From positions 1-43,857 of the forward strand of contig CAJUMI010000005.1 in NCBI GenBank assembly GCA_910587545.1: a stretch of DNA of 43,857 nucleotides. The letters run 5' to 3'. Origin of the DNA: an uncultured Muribaculaceae bacterium. GTDB lineage: Bacteria; Bacteroidota; Bacteroidia; Bacteroidales; Muribaculaceae. Below are positions 1-9,314 of this stretch, in pieces. The notes under the pieces were generated by a model, which did no database searches, was not told where the DNA came from, and worked only from the letters and a program-made list of their open reading frames with translations. The position numbers were made by a program, and so were the translations under genes. Numbering within the stretch: position 1 is the stretch's first letter; the number at the start of each line of letters is the position of its first letter.

Positions 1-941
1 TCCATGTTGTCGCGAGCCGGACCGAGGTATTTGCGGGGGTCGAATTCGGCGGGCTTTTCAGCGAATACGCGACGGACGGCGGCAGTCATGGCCAGACGGC
101 TGTCAGAGTCGATGTTGATCTTACATACGGCGCTCTTGGCAGCTTTGCGGAGCTGTTCTTCGGGGATGCCGATAGCGTCGGGAAGTTTGCCTCCGAACAT
201 GTTGATCGTGTCGACTTCGTCCTGGGGAACTGAAGAAGAACCGTGGAGCACGATAGGGAAGCCGGGAAGTTTTTCCATGACAGCGTCGAGTACTTCGAAT
301 GCCAGAGGCGGGGGCACGAGCTTGCCTTCAGCGTTGCGTGTGCACTGTGCGGGAGTGAATTTGTAAGCTCCGTGAGAAGTGCCGATCGAGATGGCGAGAG
401 AGTCGCAGCCTGTGCGGGTAGCGAAGTCGATCACTTCTTCGGGGTCGGTGTATGTGTGGTGGTCGGAAGAAACTTCGTCCTCGACGCCTGCGAGCACACC
501 GAGTTCGCCTTCGACAGTTACGTCAAACTGATGAGCGTAGTCGCATACTTTCTTTGTGAGGGCAACGTTTTCTTCGTAGGGGAGATGAGAGCCGTCGATC
601 ATCACAGACGAGAAACCGCAGTCGATGCAGTTCTTGCAGAGTTCGAATGAGTCACCGTGGTCGAGGTGAAGCACGATCTGTGGATGTTCCCAGCCGAGTT
701 CCTTTGCATATTCAACAGCACCTTCGGCCATGTAGCGGAGAAGGGTGGCGTTGGCATAGTTGCGGGCGCCCTTCGAAACCTGAAGGATAACAGGAGATTT
801 TTCTTCAGCCGCAGCCTTGATGATAGCCTGAAGCTGCTCCATGTTGTTGAAGTTGAACGCGGGGATTGCATATCCTCCCTTGATGGCCTTGGCAAACATC
901 TCGCGAGTGTTTACGAGGCCTAATTCTTTGTAACTTACCAT
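1..941 (-). CDS. fba: Class II fructose-bisphosphate aldolase (3' end beyond window)
   Basis: Interconverts fructose-1,6-bisphosphate with dihydroxyacetone phosphate and glyceraldehyde-3-phosphate in cytoplasmic glycolysis and gluconeogenesis. The minus-strand frame opens at ATG 941 (MVSYKELGLVNTREMF) and runs without a stop to base 1, about 313 codons; family members of this type are about 330 residues, so only a short C-terminal piece is missing. The class II signatures are visible: HLDHGDS (catalytic Asp and metal-binding His), IDGSHLPYEENV, then SIGTSHGAYK and IVLHGSSSVPQDE with further metal-ligand His residues, and the phosphate-binding region KINIDSDSRLAM. It lies downstream of pfp, the preceding glycolytic step, but a terminator and a separate -7 element between them suggest its own transcript. 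Identity is secure; the C-terminus is not in the window. Confidence 0.96.
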   Translation of the reverse strand, partial: MVSYKELGLVNTREMFAKAIKGGYAIPAFNFNNMEQLQAIIKAAAEEKSPVILQVSKGARNYANATLLRYMAEGAVEYAKELGWEHPQIVLHLDHGDSFELCKNCIDCGFSSVMIDGSHLPYEENVALTKKVCDYAHQFDVTVEGELGVLAGVEDEVSSDHHTYTDPEEVIDFATRTGCDSLAISIGTSHGAYKFTPAQCTRNAEGKLVPPPLAFEVLDAVMEKLPGFPIVLHGSSSVPQDEVDTINMFGGKLPDAIGIPEEQLRKAAKSAVCKINIDSDSRLAMTAAVRRVFAEKPAEFDPRKYLGPARDNM

Positions 942-1013
942 TTTGAAGTTTGGGTTATGTTAGTGAAAATTATTGATTCCAATTCGCAGAGACTGTGTGT
1001 TGCAATCTCACCG

Positions 1014-1021
1014 CAAAAGTA
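1014..1021 (-). promoter_or_regulatory. Putative -7 promoter element of fba
   Basis: On the minus strand this reads TACTTTTG, a match to the Bacteroidota -7 consensus TAnnTTTG, 72 nt upstream of the fba ATG. I see no clear -33 TTTG at the expected 19-21 nt spacing, so the call is moderate. Confidence 0.45.
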
Positions 1022-1266
1022 AGAATAATTTTTCAATTAGTGATATCATACATTGTTATAATTCATGAAATTTTTCTGTAATCCCCGCCCGGCGGCCTCA
1101 ATCGTATCTCTATATAAAGGCTGACCTGTTTTTGGGGTGAATTGCATATTTTCAGAGAGATGCGGCGATAATGTCTGATTTGCGTCGCAAATTTGCGGTG
1201 GTTTTTGCGTTTTTTTACGGCTTTTGGGTGGAATGCGGCTACTGCGGGGGGCGGCCGGCTGGATGC

Positions 1267-1310
1267 AAAAAAATCCTGCCCAGAGCGGAGATGCTCCCCG
1301 GAGCAGGATT
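1267..1310 (-). terminator. Rho-independent terminator of pfp
   Basis: The minus strand carries an 8-bp perfect stem (AATCCTGC / GCAGGATT, 1303-1310 with 1272-1279) with additional inner pairing, followed by a run of seven T (1267-1273). It lies about 80 nt beyond the pfp stop codon and isolates pfp from fba. Confidence 0.85.
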
Positions 1311-1389
1311 GCAAGCTGAGATTCGGGTAATGTTGTTGTCGCCCGGAGCCGGCTTTTAGAACTTGTTTACGTTTGTTTTATGCAAACTC

Positions 1390-3039
1390 TTATTTTGCCT
1401 GATGCTCGTAGCGGAGTGTCATTGTCGGCTGGTCGCAGACTTCAGCTGGGCCGAAGTACTGGATGGGGCCGGGGTATACGTAGCATGTGTTGATGGCCCA
1501 TTCATCGCGCTGAGATGCGAATTTGCGGAAGGGTGCGCCGTCGAGGTGGACGAGTGCCTTCTGGATGACGGGTTTCATCTCGCCGTGGCGGCGTTCCATG
1601 TTCATCATCATGGTTATGGGAATTCCGCCTGCGATCCACTGTACGGCAGGCTTCACAAGGTTGCGTACCGAAGACATGTAGCCGGTCACGCCTGAATTGA
1701 CGAGACATGCTGCGTTGTAGCCCAGGGCATAGCAATAGTCGGCATCGAAGTTGGAGGGGTCTGCGCAACGGCCTTCGTAGCCGAAGAAGTGGTGCTGTGC
1801 AGAGAATTTACCGTCGTATCTGCCTTCGGCCTTGAGATCTTTGAGACGCTTGCCGACCATTTCGCTGAGAAGTTTTTCGGTCTCGATGAGTGAAACCTGT
1901 ACGTTGCCGTGGGGGTCGCGGTCGAGGGTAAGCTGGCGAGCGACGCCTTCGGGAAGCGAGGCGTAGGTCTCGGAGTTGGCGGGCGAAAGTTTTTCGATCA
2001 CAAAGTTGCGCTGGGCAGTGTGGTCGAGGGCGGCGAATTTTTCGCCTTCGGCTGCGAGAAGGTCATTGAGTTCGGCGATGAGTGACTTCATTGCGGGGAT
2101 AAACTCGATGAGGCCTTCGGGAATGAGGACGGTGCCAAAGTTGTTGCCTTCGGCCGCGCGGCGCGCGACGATGTCGGCGATGTCGTTGACGAGCTGTTGG
2201 AGAGTCATGTTCTTTGCCTCGACTTCTTCTGATATGATGCAGATATTGGGCTGGGTCTGAAGACCGCATTCGAGGGCGATATGGCTTGCCGAACGGCCCA
2301 TCAGCTTGATGAAGTGCCAATATTTCTTTGCGGAGTTGCAGTCGCGCTGGATGTTGCCGATGACTTCGGAGTAGACCTTGGTGGCGGTGTCAAATCCGAA
2401 CGATGTCTCGATGAGGTCGTTCTTGAGGTCGCCGTCGATGGTCTTGGGGCAGCCGATTACTTGAACGCCTGCGTTGATGCTCTTGTAGTATTCGGCGAGG
2501 ATTGCGGCGTTGGTGTTGGAATCGTCACCTCCGATGATCACGAGGGCAGTGATTTCGAGTTCGCGCAGGATCTCGAGGCCTTTGTCGAACTGCTCTTTCT
2601 TTTCGAGTTTGGTGCGGCCCGAACCGATGATGTCGAAGCCGCCGGTGTTGCGGTATTCGTCAATGATCGGCGCAGTCAGCTCGATGTATTTGTGGTCGAC
2701 AAAACCGCCGGGACCCATAGTGAAGCCGAAGAGGCGGCTGTCGCGGTGGATCTTCTTGATGCCGTCGAAGAGACCGCAGATCACGTTGTGACCGCCGGGA
2801 GCCTGACCGCCTGAAAGGATCACGCCTACGTTGAGGGGCTTGCCGGGGACGGGGTTGGTGTTTTTTTCAAACTTGAGTTCGGGGAGGCCATAGGTGTTGG
2901 GAAACAGCTTTTGGATCTCTTCCTGGTCGGCCACAGATGTAGTGGGTTTGCCTTCAACAGCTTTTACAGCTCCTGTCAGTACGATAGGTAGCTTGGGCTG
3001 GTAAGCCGCACGGGCTTTCTGCAAAGCGCTTTTTTTCAT
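1390..3039 (-). CDS. pfp: Diphosphate--fructose-6-phosphate 1-phosphotransferase (PPi-PFK)
   Basis: Catalyses the reversible PPi-dependent phosphorylation of fructose-6-phosphate, replacing or supplementing ATP-dependent phosphofructokinase. At 549 residues it matches the long (beta/PFP-type) class. Visible motifs are the N-terminal loop LSGGQAPGGHNV, the GSGRTKLE segment, the GGDDSNTNA motif (two adjacent Asp where ATP enzymes have GGDGS), and PKTIDGDLKND with the catalytic TIDGD. The C-terminal part includes FFGYEGRCADPSNFD, typical of the long form. The start at 3039 gives MKKSALQKARAAYQPKLP, as in relatives. Its own promoter (3103-3134) and terminator (1267-1310) suggest a single-gene transcript next to the aldolase gene. 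Confidence 0.96.
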   Translation of the reverse strand: MKKSALQKARAAYQPKLPIVLTGAVKAVEGKPTTSVADQEEIQKLFPNTYGLPELKFEKNTNPVPGKPLNVGVILSGGQAPGGHNVICGLFDGIKKIHRDSRLFGFTMGPGGFVDHKYIELTAPIIDEYRNTGGFDIIGSGRTKLEKKEQFDKGLEILRELEITALVIIGGDDSNTNAAILAEYYKSINAGVQVIGCPKTIDGDLKNDLIETSFGFDTATKVYSEVIGNIQRDCNSAKKYWHFIKLMGRSASHIALECGLQTQPNICIISEEVEAKNMTLQQLVNDIADIVARRAAEGNNFGTVLIPEGLIEFIPAMKSLIAELNDLLAAEGEKFAALDHTAQRNFVIEKLSPANSETYASLPEGVARQLTLDRDPHGNVQVSLIETEKLLSEMVGKRLKDLKAEGRYDGKFSAQHHFFGYEGRCADPSNFDADYCYALGYNAACLVNSGVTGYMSSVRNLVKPAVQWIAGGIPITMMMNMERRHGEMKPVIQKALVHLDGAPFRKFASQRDEWAINTCYVYPGPIQYFGPAEVCDQPTMTLRYEHQAK

Positions 3040-3102
3040 TTATGCGATTATTATGTGTGATGTTAATGATGTGTCGTTTGAGATCTTATGTGAATTATAT
3101 GG

Positions 3103-3134
3103 CAAAGTAACGAAATTTTTTTGAATCGATCAAA
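3103..3134 (-). promoter_or_regulatory. Promoter of pfp (Bacteroidota type)
   Basis: Minus strand: -33 TTTG at 3131-3134, a 20-nt spacer, then TTACTTTG at 3103-3110, one mismatch from TAnnTTTG. It lies 63 nt upstream of the pfp ATG, so the spacing and position are good. Confidence 0.6.
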
Positions 3135-3148
3135 TTTTCGTCAGGATG

Positions 3149-3442
3149 TCAAATGCTTTTCTCTATGTCCCAGACGAAAGCTCTCAGTCCGAGTTTGGGG
3201 CGCTCGTCGTCGAGCATTTTCAGTTTCTCAAGCACGATGTCGACGCGTCGGTCGTCGACCATTGTCATGATGGCCGACGCGAGCGATGGCCAGGCATGTG
3301 AACCGTAGTGGGGTTCGCCGTCGCGGCTACCGCGACCCGAGATCTGTGACCATGAGGTGAAGCCGCGGCAGTTGTTGCGATCGAGTATTTCGATGATGTG
3401 CTCGTAGTGAGCCTGATCGAATGTTATAAATATGGCTTTCAT
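3149..3442 (-). CDS. PG0541-family transporter-associated small protein
   Basis: A 97-residue protein starting MKAIFITFDQAHYEHIIEIL. It resembles the small protein that follows the RND pump gene in Porphyromonas gingivalis (PG0538-PG0541 arrangement). The alternation of strand and helix with length near 100 resembles a ferredoxin-like or P-II-like fold, which would suit a regulatory partner of the pump; that fold call is inference. Its ATG overlaps the TGA of the RND gene (ATGA at 3439-3442), so it is probably translationally coupled to the pump. It has no signal peptide or membrane segment and is likely cytoplasmic. Function is unproven. Confidence 0.8.
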   Translation of the reverse strand: MKAIFITFDQAHYEHIIEILDRNNCRGFTSWSQISGRGSRDGEPHYGSHAWPSLASAIMTMVDDRRVDIVLEKLKMLDDERPKLGLRAFVWDIEKSI

Positions 3443-6400
3443 TTCTTTTTCAATGTTTTGTGGAATTTGCGGCGTGCGTTGCGGATGCCGTTATGGGCGA
3501 ACACACAGTAAAGCACCGGCACGAAAAGCAGGGTGAGGATGGTCGAGAACGTCAGACCGCCGATCACGGCTGTGCCCATCGGGCGCCACATCTCGGCTCC
3601 CTGGCCTGTTCCTACCGCCATCGGCACCATGCCGAGGATAGTGGTCAGGGTTGTCATCACGACGGGGCGGAGACGCGACTTGCCGCCGTCGATCACCGAC
3701 CGGCGTATCGACATGCCTCTCTCTCGATTGAGAGATATGTAGTCGATCAGAACGATGCCGTTCTTGACAACGATGCCGATGAGCATGATAGCTCCGATCA
3801 TTGACATGACGTTGAGCGAGTGGCCGGTGAGGAAGAGTATGATAAACACGCCGGAGAATGCGAACAGCAGCGATGTCATGATGATGGCGGGGTAAGTGTA
3901 GCTCTCGAACTGGGCCGCCATGACGATGTAGACGAGGATGATGATAAGCATGGCGAGCATAAGCAGGTCGCTGAACGAATCCTGCTGGTCTTCGTAGCTG
4001 CCGGCTAACTGGATGGACACTCCCTGGGGTATGTCCATCTTGTCGATGGCTCTCTGGGCGGCTTCGACTACCCGGCTCATTGGCACATTCTGGACCACGG
4101 TGTTGACGGTGATTATGCGCTCGCGGTCTTTACGCTCGATTGTCGGAGGGGTGAAGCGTTCGACGACCTTGCCGACGTCGCGCACTCTGACGGCTTTGCC
4201 TGCCGAGTTGTAGATCAGTATGTTCTCTATGTCGTCGATCGATGTGCGGTGTTCCGGGTCATAGAGAACCTTGATGTCGTACTCCTCGCCGTCTTCGCGG
4301 AAGCGCGAGGCTGTGGAGCCATTGATACGGTTGCGCAGATAGTTGGCTGCGGTCTGGAGATTGAGTCCGTAGATGGCAAGTTTCTCACGGTCGAAGTCGA
4401 CCTGAAACTCAGGCTGGTAATCGGAGCGCGAGATGTTTACGTCGGCTGTGCCGGGTATGGCCTCGAGTGCGCGTTTGAGCCGCTGTGCCACGGAGTCGGT
4501 CTCGTGGAAGTTGTATCCGTAGATCTCGAAGTCGATCGAGGCCTGACCGCCCATAGAACCCATGTTGCCGCCCACTTTGACCTGGGCTTTCTTATACTGG
4601 GGATAGCGTCTGAGATCCTCACGCATCAGGCCTGCAATCTTGACGATGCCTCTCTCTCGTTCGCCGGGGTCTGACAGTCTGATGTTCATCGATACGATAT
4701 GAGGGCCGTTATCGCTCAGCGAGGCGAAAGTGTTGTCGCTCGATGCTGTGCCGACAGTGTAGTTGATCACTTTGATCTCTGGATATTTATCCTGCCATTC
4801 TCTTACGAGCCGGTCGGTAACGTCCTGTGCTATCTCGACGCGAGTGCCGATGGGCAGCTCGAGGCTGACGCTCAGACGTCCGTCGTCGGAAGTGGGGAAG
4901 AACTCTGTGCCGACCTGCTTCATCAGCACCAGCGAACCGAAGAATGTGACGATACAGATGATGATTGTTATCAGCTTGTGGCCGACAACCCATTTTAGCA
5001 GGCGTCCGTAGCCGTTGTCGAATGCGTCGAGGCCGCGGTTGATCGGGCCGAAGACTGCATTGTAGGCCTTGCCGTGGTGGTTGACGCGACGCAGCAGCAG
5101 GGAGCAGAGCATCGGAGTGAGCGAAAGCGCGCAGATCGTGGAGATGATCATCATGATTGTGACCATCCATCCGAGCTGGCGGAAAAGTACGCCTGTCATG
5201 CCTGTGACGAGGGTTAGGGGGAAGAACACGGCGATCAGCGTCAGAGTCGATGCGATAACCGACACGGCGACTTCGTTTGTTCCGTGGACAGCCGCCTGTT
5301 TAGGATCGGATCCGCGCTCGATGTGAGTCGTTACGTTTTCGAGAACCACAATGGCGTCGTCGACCACCATGCCGATAGAGATTGACAGCGCCGACAGTGA
5401 GACAATGTTGAGCGAGTTGCCTGTTACGGCCAGATAGATGAATGAGGCGATAAGCGAAATCGGGATTGTGATGGTAATGATAAGTGTCGCACGCCAACGT
5501 CCGAGGAAGAAGAAGACAACTATTATCACGAATAGCAGCGCGTAGAGCACTGTCTCGACAAGCGAGGCGATGGTGTTTCGGATATTGTCGGAAGTATCGA
5601 CAATTATGCCGAGTTTGACGTCGGAAGGCAGTCGCTTCTGGAGCGAGGGCAGCATTTTGAGTACCTTGTCGGAGATTTCCACCGAGTTAGCGCCGCTTTG
5701 CTTCTGAATGACGATCATGGCGCCTTTGACGCCGTTGTTGTAGGTCTGTTGGGCGCGTTCTTCAAGAGAGTCGTCGATGCGGGCTACGTCACGCAGAAAT
5801 ATGTTGCGGCCTTCAGATGATCCGACTACGATGTCGCGCATCTCGTCAGACGACGCAAATTCGCCCTGGACGCGAAGCGAATAGGTGTCCGAACCGATGT
5901 CGAACGATCCGCCCGGCGTGTTGCGGTTCTCGGCGGCTACTATCGAGGCGATCTGCTCGATGGTCAGATTGTAGGCTTCGAGGCGCATCGGGTCGACGTA
6001 TATGTGGATTTCACGTTTGGGTGCGCCGGAGATCGACACCGATCCGACTCCGTTGATACGCGCAAGGGGGTTGGCGATCGCTTCGTCGAGGATCTTATAT
6101 AGGCCGGGCATGCTCTCGTCGGCCTGGACCGACAGGAGAATGATGGGAATCATGTCGGTAGAGAACTTGAATATGATCGGCGTCTCGGCGTCGTCAGGCA
6201 TCGACGATGACACAAGGTCGAGCTTGTCGCGGACGTCGTTGGTAAGGACGTCGATGTCTTTGCCATATTCAAATTCGAGGGTGATTACGGAGATGTTCTC
6301 GCGTGACTTAGAGGTTATGTGTTTGAGGTCGTTGACCGAGTTGAGGACGTTTTCGAGCGGTCGGGTGACGTTCTGTTCGATGTCCTGTGCGCTCGCGCCC

Positions 6401-6555
6401 TGATATGTGGTCATGACCATCAGAGTGTTTGTATCGATATCCGGATAGAGGTCGATCGGAAGGGTTCTCAGTGAAAATATACCGAGGATTACGACTGCGA
6501 CGAAGCACAGTGTCGTCATGATCGGTCGTTTGACAGCGTTGCCGTATAAACTCAT
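3439..6555 (-). CDS. RND family efflux pump inner-membrane subunit (AcrB/HAE1-like)
   Basis: A 1038-residue inner-membrane proton-driven pump of the tripartite efflux type. The length and internal duplication fit the family: one membrane segment near the N-terminus (TLCFVAVVILGIFSL), a large periplasmic loop, a block of segments around residues 335-500, then the second half with the same plan. Key proton-relay residues are present: the paired Asp in GMVVDDAIVVLENV and the Lys in GIVVKNGIVLIDY. It lies 22 nt after the membrane fusion protein gene and overlaps the PG0541-like gene by 4 nt. The substrate cannot be read from sequence; drugs, bile salts or lipids are all possible. Confidence 0.95.
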   Translation of the reverse strand: MSLYGNAVKRPIMTTLCFVAVVILGIFSLRTLPIDLYPDIDTNTLMVMTTYQGASAQDIEQNVTRPLENVLNSVNDLKHITSKSRENISVITLEFEYGKDIDVLTNDVRDKLDLVSSSMPDDAETPIIFKFSTDMIPIILLSVQADESMPGLYKILDEAIANPLARINGVGSVSISGAPKREIHIYVDPMRLEAYNLTIEQIASIVAAENRNTPGGSFDIGSDTYSLRVQGEFASSDEMRDIVVGSSEGRNIFLRDVARIDDSLEERAQQTYNNGVKGAMIVIQKQSGANSVEISDKVLKMLPSLQKRLPSDVKLGIIVDTSDNIRNTIASLVETVLYALLFVIIVVFFFLGRWRATLIITITIPISLIASFIYLAVTGNSLNIVSLSALSISIGMVVDDAIVVLENVTTHIERGSDPKQAAVHGTNEVAVSVIASTLTLIAVFFPLTLVTGMTGVLFRQLGWMVTIMMIISTICALSLTPMLCSLLLRRVNHHGKAYNAVFGPINRGLDAFDNGYGRLLKWVVGHKLITIIICIVTFFGSLVLMKQVGTEFFPTSDDGRLSVSLELPIGTRVEIAQDVTDRLVREWQDKYPEIKVINYTVGTASSDNTFASLSDNGPHIVSMNIRLSDPGERERGIVKIAGLMREDLRRYPQYKKAQVKVGGNMGSMGGQASIDFEIYGYNFHETDSVAQRLKRALEAIPGTADVNISRSDYQPEFQVDFDREKLAIYGLNLQTAANYLRNRINGSTASRFREDGEEYDIKVLYDPEHRTSIDDIENILIYNSAGKAVRVRDVGKVVERFTPPTIERKDRERIITVNTVVQNVPMSRVVEAAQRAIDKMDIPQGVSIQLAGSYEDQQDSFSDLLMLAMLIIILVYIVMAAQFESYTYPAIIMTSLLFAFSGVFIILFLTGHSLNVMSMIGAIMLIGIVVKNGIVLIDYISLNRERGMSIRRSVIDGGKSRLRPVVMTTLTTILGMVPMAVGTGQGAEMWRPMGTAVIGGLTFSTILTLLFVPVLYCVFAHNGIRNARRKFHKTLKKK

Positions 6556-6577
6556 TTTTTATCGTGGGATTAGCAGG

Positions 6578-7603
6578 TTAATTGTTTATCACTTCAACTT
6601 CTATACCGTCGGCGAGTCGCGACTGGCCTGAGATGATGACGGTGTCGCCGGAGTTTACGCCGGAGAGCAGCTCGTAGGCGTCGTCGAGACGGCGTCCGAG
6701 CTCGACGCGCTCGTAGCTTACGCGGCCATTGTGGAGAACGTAGACATAGCGGTTGCCCGAACCGGTCTGTTTGACGATCGCGCGGTCGGGAACGACGACG
6801 TTGTTGCGTTCGCCGAGATTGACGCTCACGCGGGCAAACATGCCGGGGATGATGCGCTCTCCGCTGTTGGGGATGATGATTTCCGTGCGGAATGTGCGTG
6901 TTGAGGTGTCGACTGTCGGGTGGATGCGCGAGATTTTGGCATCGAATGTCTCGTTGGCAAAGGCGTCGAAAGTCACACTGACGGGCATGCCGGTCTTGAG
7001 TTTGGCGCGGTCGCTTTCGGTGACATTGATCAGCACTTTAACTACAGGCGACAGCTGTCCGACAGTGAGGACGGGAAGATTGCCTGTCATGTCGCCGGGA
7101 TCATAGTTGCGCTCGGTGACGACGCCTGTGATCGGAGATGTCAGGATGGTGTTTTCTAAAAGATTGTCGTACTGCGATGTGGCGGCGTCGAGCTGGGCTT
7201 TGAGCTGGTCGACGCTCTGCTGTGTGCCGGCTCCGATCTCGAGCAGCTGCACGGCGCGGTCATATTCGCGTCTGATCTGTTCGAGGTTGATCTTCAACTG
7301 ATCGCTTGCCGCGCGGTCGAGGGTGACAAGAGCTTGGCCTTTTCTGATGTGATCGCCGACTTCGACCGCGATAGTCTTGATGCGGTTGGGCGATGCGGGC
7401 GCGATGTTGTTGATATTGTCAGCCTCGACAGTGGCGGTGTATTCGTTGATCTGGGGGACGTCGCGGGCCGAGACGACATTGGTCTCGACCATCGGAAGCT
7501 CGTTTTCAACTTCGGCAATTGCGTTTTCTTCTTTTTTCTGGCACGATAATAGGGCCGCTGCTGCAGCAAGTGAGGTTATCGCCAAGGCGTAACGTGAGGT
7601 CAT
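6578..7603 (-). CDS. RND efflux membrane fusion protein (periplasmic adaptor lipoprotein)
   Basis: A 341-residue HlyD/AcrA-type adaptor that bridges the RND pump and the TolC-like channel. The N-terminus is a lipoprotein signal with lipobox LLSC followed by QKKEE. The barrel-sandwich halves flank a helical hairpin: VGDHIRKGQALVTLD and then ILTSPITGVVTERNYDPGD. The beta-barrel section includes GMPVSVTFDA and IIPGMFARVSVNL, all standard for the family. It sits 36 nt after the tolC-like gene and 22 nt before the pump gene, in one operon. Confidence 0.94.
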   Translation of the reverse strand: MTSRYALAITSLAAAAALLSCQKKEENAIAEVENELPMVETNVVSARDVPQINEYTATVEADNINNIAPASPNRIKTIAVEVGDHIRKGQALVTLDRAASDQLKINLEQIRREYDRAVQLLEIGAGTQQSVDQLKAQLDAATSQYDNLLENTILTSPITGVVTERNYDPGDMTGNLPVLTVGQLSPVVKVLINVTESDRAKLKTGMPVSVTFDAFANETFDAKISRIHPTVDTSTRTFRTEIIIPNSGERIIPGMFARVSVNLGERNNVVVPDRAIVKQTGSGNRYVYVLHNGRVSYERVELGRRLDDAYELLSGVNSGDTVIISGQSRLADGIEVEVINN

Positions 7604-7639
7604 GATTGTCTGTATGAAATATGGGTTGATAATGCTTGG

Positions 7640-9067
7640 TTAATTCAAGGAGTCGATGGCTGCGCTGTAGCTTTCTATCGGGGCGTTGCCGAGAAGCAGT
7701 TCCAACTCGCTCTGAGCGACAAGGAAGTTATAGATGGCCTGAAAACGAGTCAGCCTTGCCCGTGTGAGCGACAGTTCGGAGTCGCGGAGATCGAGATATG
7801 AGGCCGCTCCGATCTCGAAACTGCGCTGCATGATGTCGTGGGCGCGTTCGGCTTCCTTCACGCTTTCCGAGCATGATGCGATCTGTTTGATGTTGACATT
7901 AATGTTGTCGATTGCGAGAGTGACCTGAGAGTCGATGTTTCTGCGCAGATCCTCGCGTTGCACGAGCAGTTCGGCCGCTTGCAGCTTGGCTTGTTTGACG
8001 CGCGAGTAGCGCTGTCCGCCCTCGAATATGGGGAATGACAGCGTGAGTCCTATGGTTGAGTAGGGTGTCCATCGGAAATTGCGCAAAGGTGATCCGTTGG
8101 ACATCGATGTCCAGTTGTAATTGGCTGACAGGGCGAGAGTGGGAAACCATGCGGCTTTTTGGATGTTGACATTTCGACGGGCTATAGAACTGTCGATCTG
8201 ATTTAGCACCAGAGATGGGTTGCGGCTGTAGTCACGGCTCTGATTGAGAGCGCTTTCATACATCGTCTCTTCGTAGGCTGAAAGGCCGCTTTCGGTTGTG
8301 AAGCTGAAATCGGCATCGAGACCCATCAGAATTAGCAGTTGCAGGCGGGCCTGTTTGATCGCTATCTCCGATTGCATGAGTTCGGGCTCGATGTTTTTCA
8401 TGGCGACCGAGGTGCGTAGCACGTCATAGTCTGAGGCCGCTCCTGCCTCATGCTTCTTGGTGTAGATGTCGAAGTTGAGTTTGGCCATCTCGTAGCTTTC
8501 ATTGATCACGCGGCGCGAATCTTCGGCCAGCAGCAGGGTATAGTAGGCGCTTTTGACCTGATTGACAAGCTCGAGACGCGACGATCTTGCCTGCTCTACG
8601 CTGCGCAGGATCTGGCTGTCGGCAAGTTTCATCGACTGCCAAAGCTGGGGCGCAACAAGGGGCATCGAGGCCGAAAATCCGGCATTGTAGGAGTTGTCGA
8701 GGCCGACCTTTATTCCGCCGCCCGAGCTCTTGCTGTCGGATCCGGCGCGTGATGAGGGTTCGGACTCGTCCTTATTGCCCATGTCGCCGAAGCCGTCCAT
8801 GTTCATATACATCACCTGTTTGGCAAGGGTGCGGTTGTAGGTGGCGCCGAAACTGATTGAGGGCAGCAACTGTCCGAGAGTCTCCTTTCGCGAGTAGTCG
8901 ACTCTTGTCACTTCCATGTCGGCGACTTTGATGGTGGGGCTTTTGCTTAGTGCGATACCGATACATTGTTCAAGCGACAGAACAGGTGTCGGGCCACTTT
9001 GAGCCATCAGCACGGTTCCCGATGCGATCGTGAATGCGATCGCGGTAAAAACTTTAGAAAGATTCAT
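7640..9067 (-). CDS. TolC family outer-membrane efflux protein
   Basis: A 475-residue outer-membrane channel for the pump encoded downstream. The signal peptide runs to about residue 22 (cleavage after LMAQ). Two repeated outer-membrane-efflux halves follow: LSLEQCIGIALSKSPTIKVA opens the first, and IARRNVNIQKAAWFPTLALSANY followed by the LSFPIFEGGQRYSRV segment marks the second. It is the first gene of the operon tolC - MFP - RND - PG0541-like. An insert rich in Ser, Asp and Gly near residues 95-120 (SEPSSRAGSDSKSSGGG) lengthens an otherwise standard protein. A -7 element lies just upstream at 9094-9101. Confidence 0.93.
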   Translation of the reverse strand: MNLSKVFTAIAFTIASGTVLMAQSGPTPVLSLEQCIGIALSKSPTIKVADMEVTRVDYSRKETLGQLLPSISFGATYNRTLAKQVMYMNMDGFGDMGNKDESEPSSRAGSDSKSSGGGIKVGLDNSYNAGFSASMPLVAPQLWQSMKLADSQILRSVEQARSSRLELVNQVKSAYYTLLLAEDSRRVINESYEMAKLNFDIYTKKHEAGAASDYDVLRTSVAMKNIEPELMQSEIAIKQARLQLLILMGLDADFSFTTESGLSAYEETMYESALNQSRDYSRNPSLVLNQIDSSIARRNVNIQKAAWFPTLALSANYNWTSMSNGSPLRNFRWTPYSTIGLTLSFPIFEGGQRYSRVKQAKLQAAELLVQREDLRRNIDSQVTLAIDNINVNIKQIASCSESVKEAERAHDIMQRSFEIGAASYLDLRDSELSLTRARLTRFQAIYNFLVAQSELELLLGNAPIESYSAAIDSLN

Positions 9068-9093
9068 TTATTCGTTTATGCAAAATATATTTA

Positions 9094-9101
9094 CAAAGTT
9101 A
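9094..9101 (-). promoter_or_regulatory. Putative -7 element of the efflux operon
   Basis: Minus strand TAACTTTG, an exact TAnnTTTG match, 26 nt upstream of the tolC-like ATG. No clear -33 TTTG is seen at the right distance. Confidence 0.5.
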
Positions 9102-9241
9102 GTAAAATCAGATTTATTATAATATGGAGGATTTATGGATAAGTAAAAATGTCCAATATGATGGTAAAATTTGCGAACATTAGTAGGCAATTGCGTGTAT
9201 GTAATTTGTGAGATCATATAAGTAGAGCCAGGGGTGATAAT

Positions 9242-9273
9242 TTTGTATATGTCATTTTTAACGGCTATCTTTG
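9242..9273 (+). promoter_or_regulatory. Promoter of murB-murA
   Basis: TTTG at 9242-9245, a 20-nt spacer, and TATCTTTG at 9266-9273 form a full Bacteroidota promoter. The murB ATG is 41 nt downstream. It is divergent from the efflux operon. Confidence 0.75.
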
Positions 9274-9314
9274 ACGTCCGCAAGTTATGATAAATTTTAA
9301 ACAGACTCAAAATT

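Larger units (their letters stand above)
942..1389. other. Intergenic region between pfp and fba
   Basis: This 448-nt gap holds the pfp terminator (1267-1310) and the fba -7 element (1014-1021). I see no convincing gene: the short open frames in it lack family resemblance and are poorly placed. The stretch around 1080-1260 is unassigned. Confidence 0.6.

Noticed and set aside
1080..1260. Possible small RNA or short gene in the pfp-fba gap
   Set aside because: No promoter, paired structure or coding character beyond the pfp terminator could be supported by eye.
2281..2814. A 177-codon plus-strand open frame inside pfp
   Set aside because: It is an antisense shadow of a well-conserved enzyme gene, produced by codon bias in the real frame.
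9068..9310. An 80-codon open frame on the minus strand upstream of the tolC-like gene
   Set aside because: It spans the murB promoter and the -7 element of the efflux operon, has AT-driven composition and no signal or domain character.
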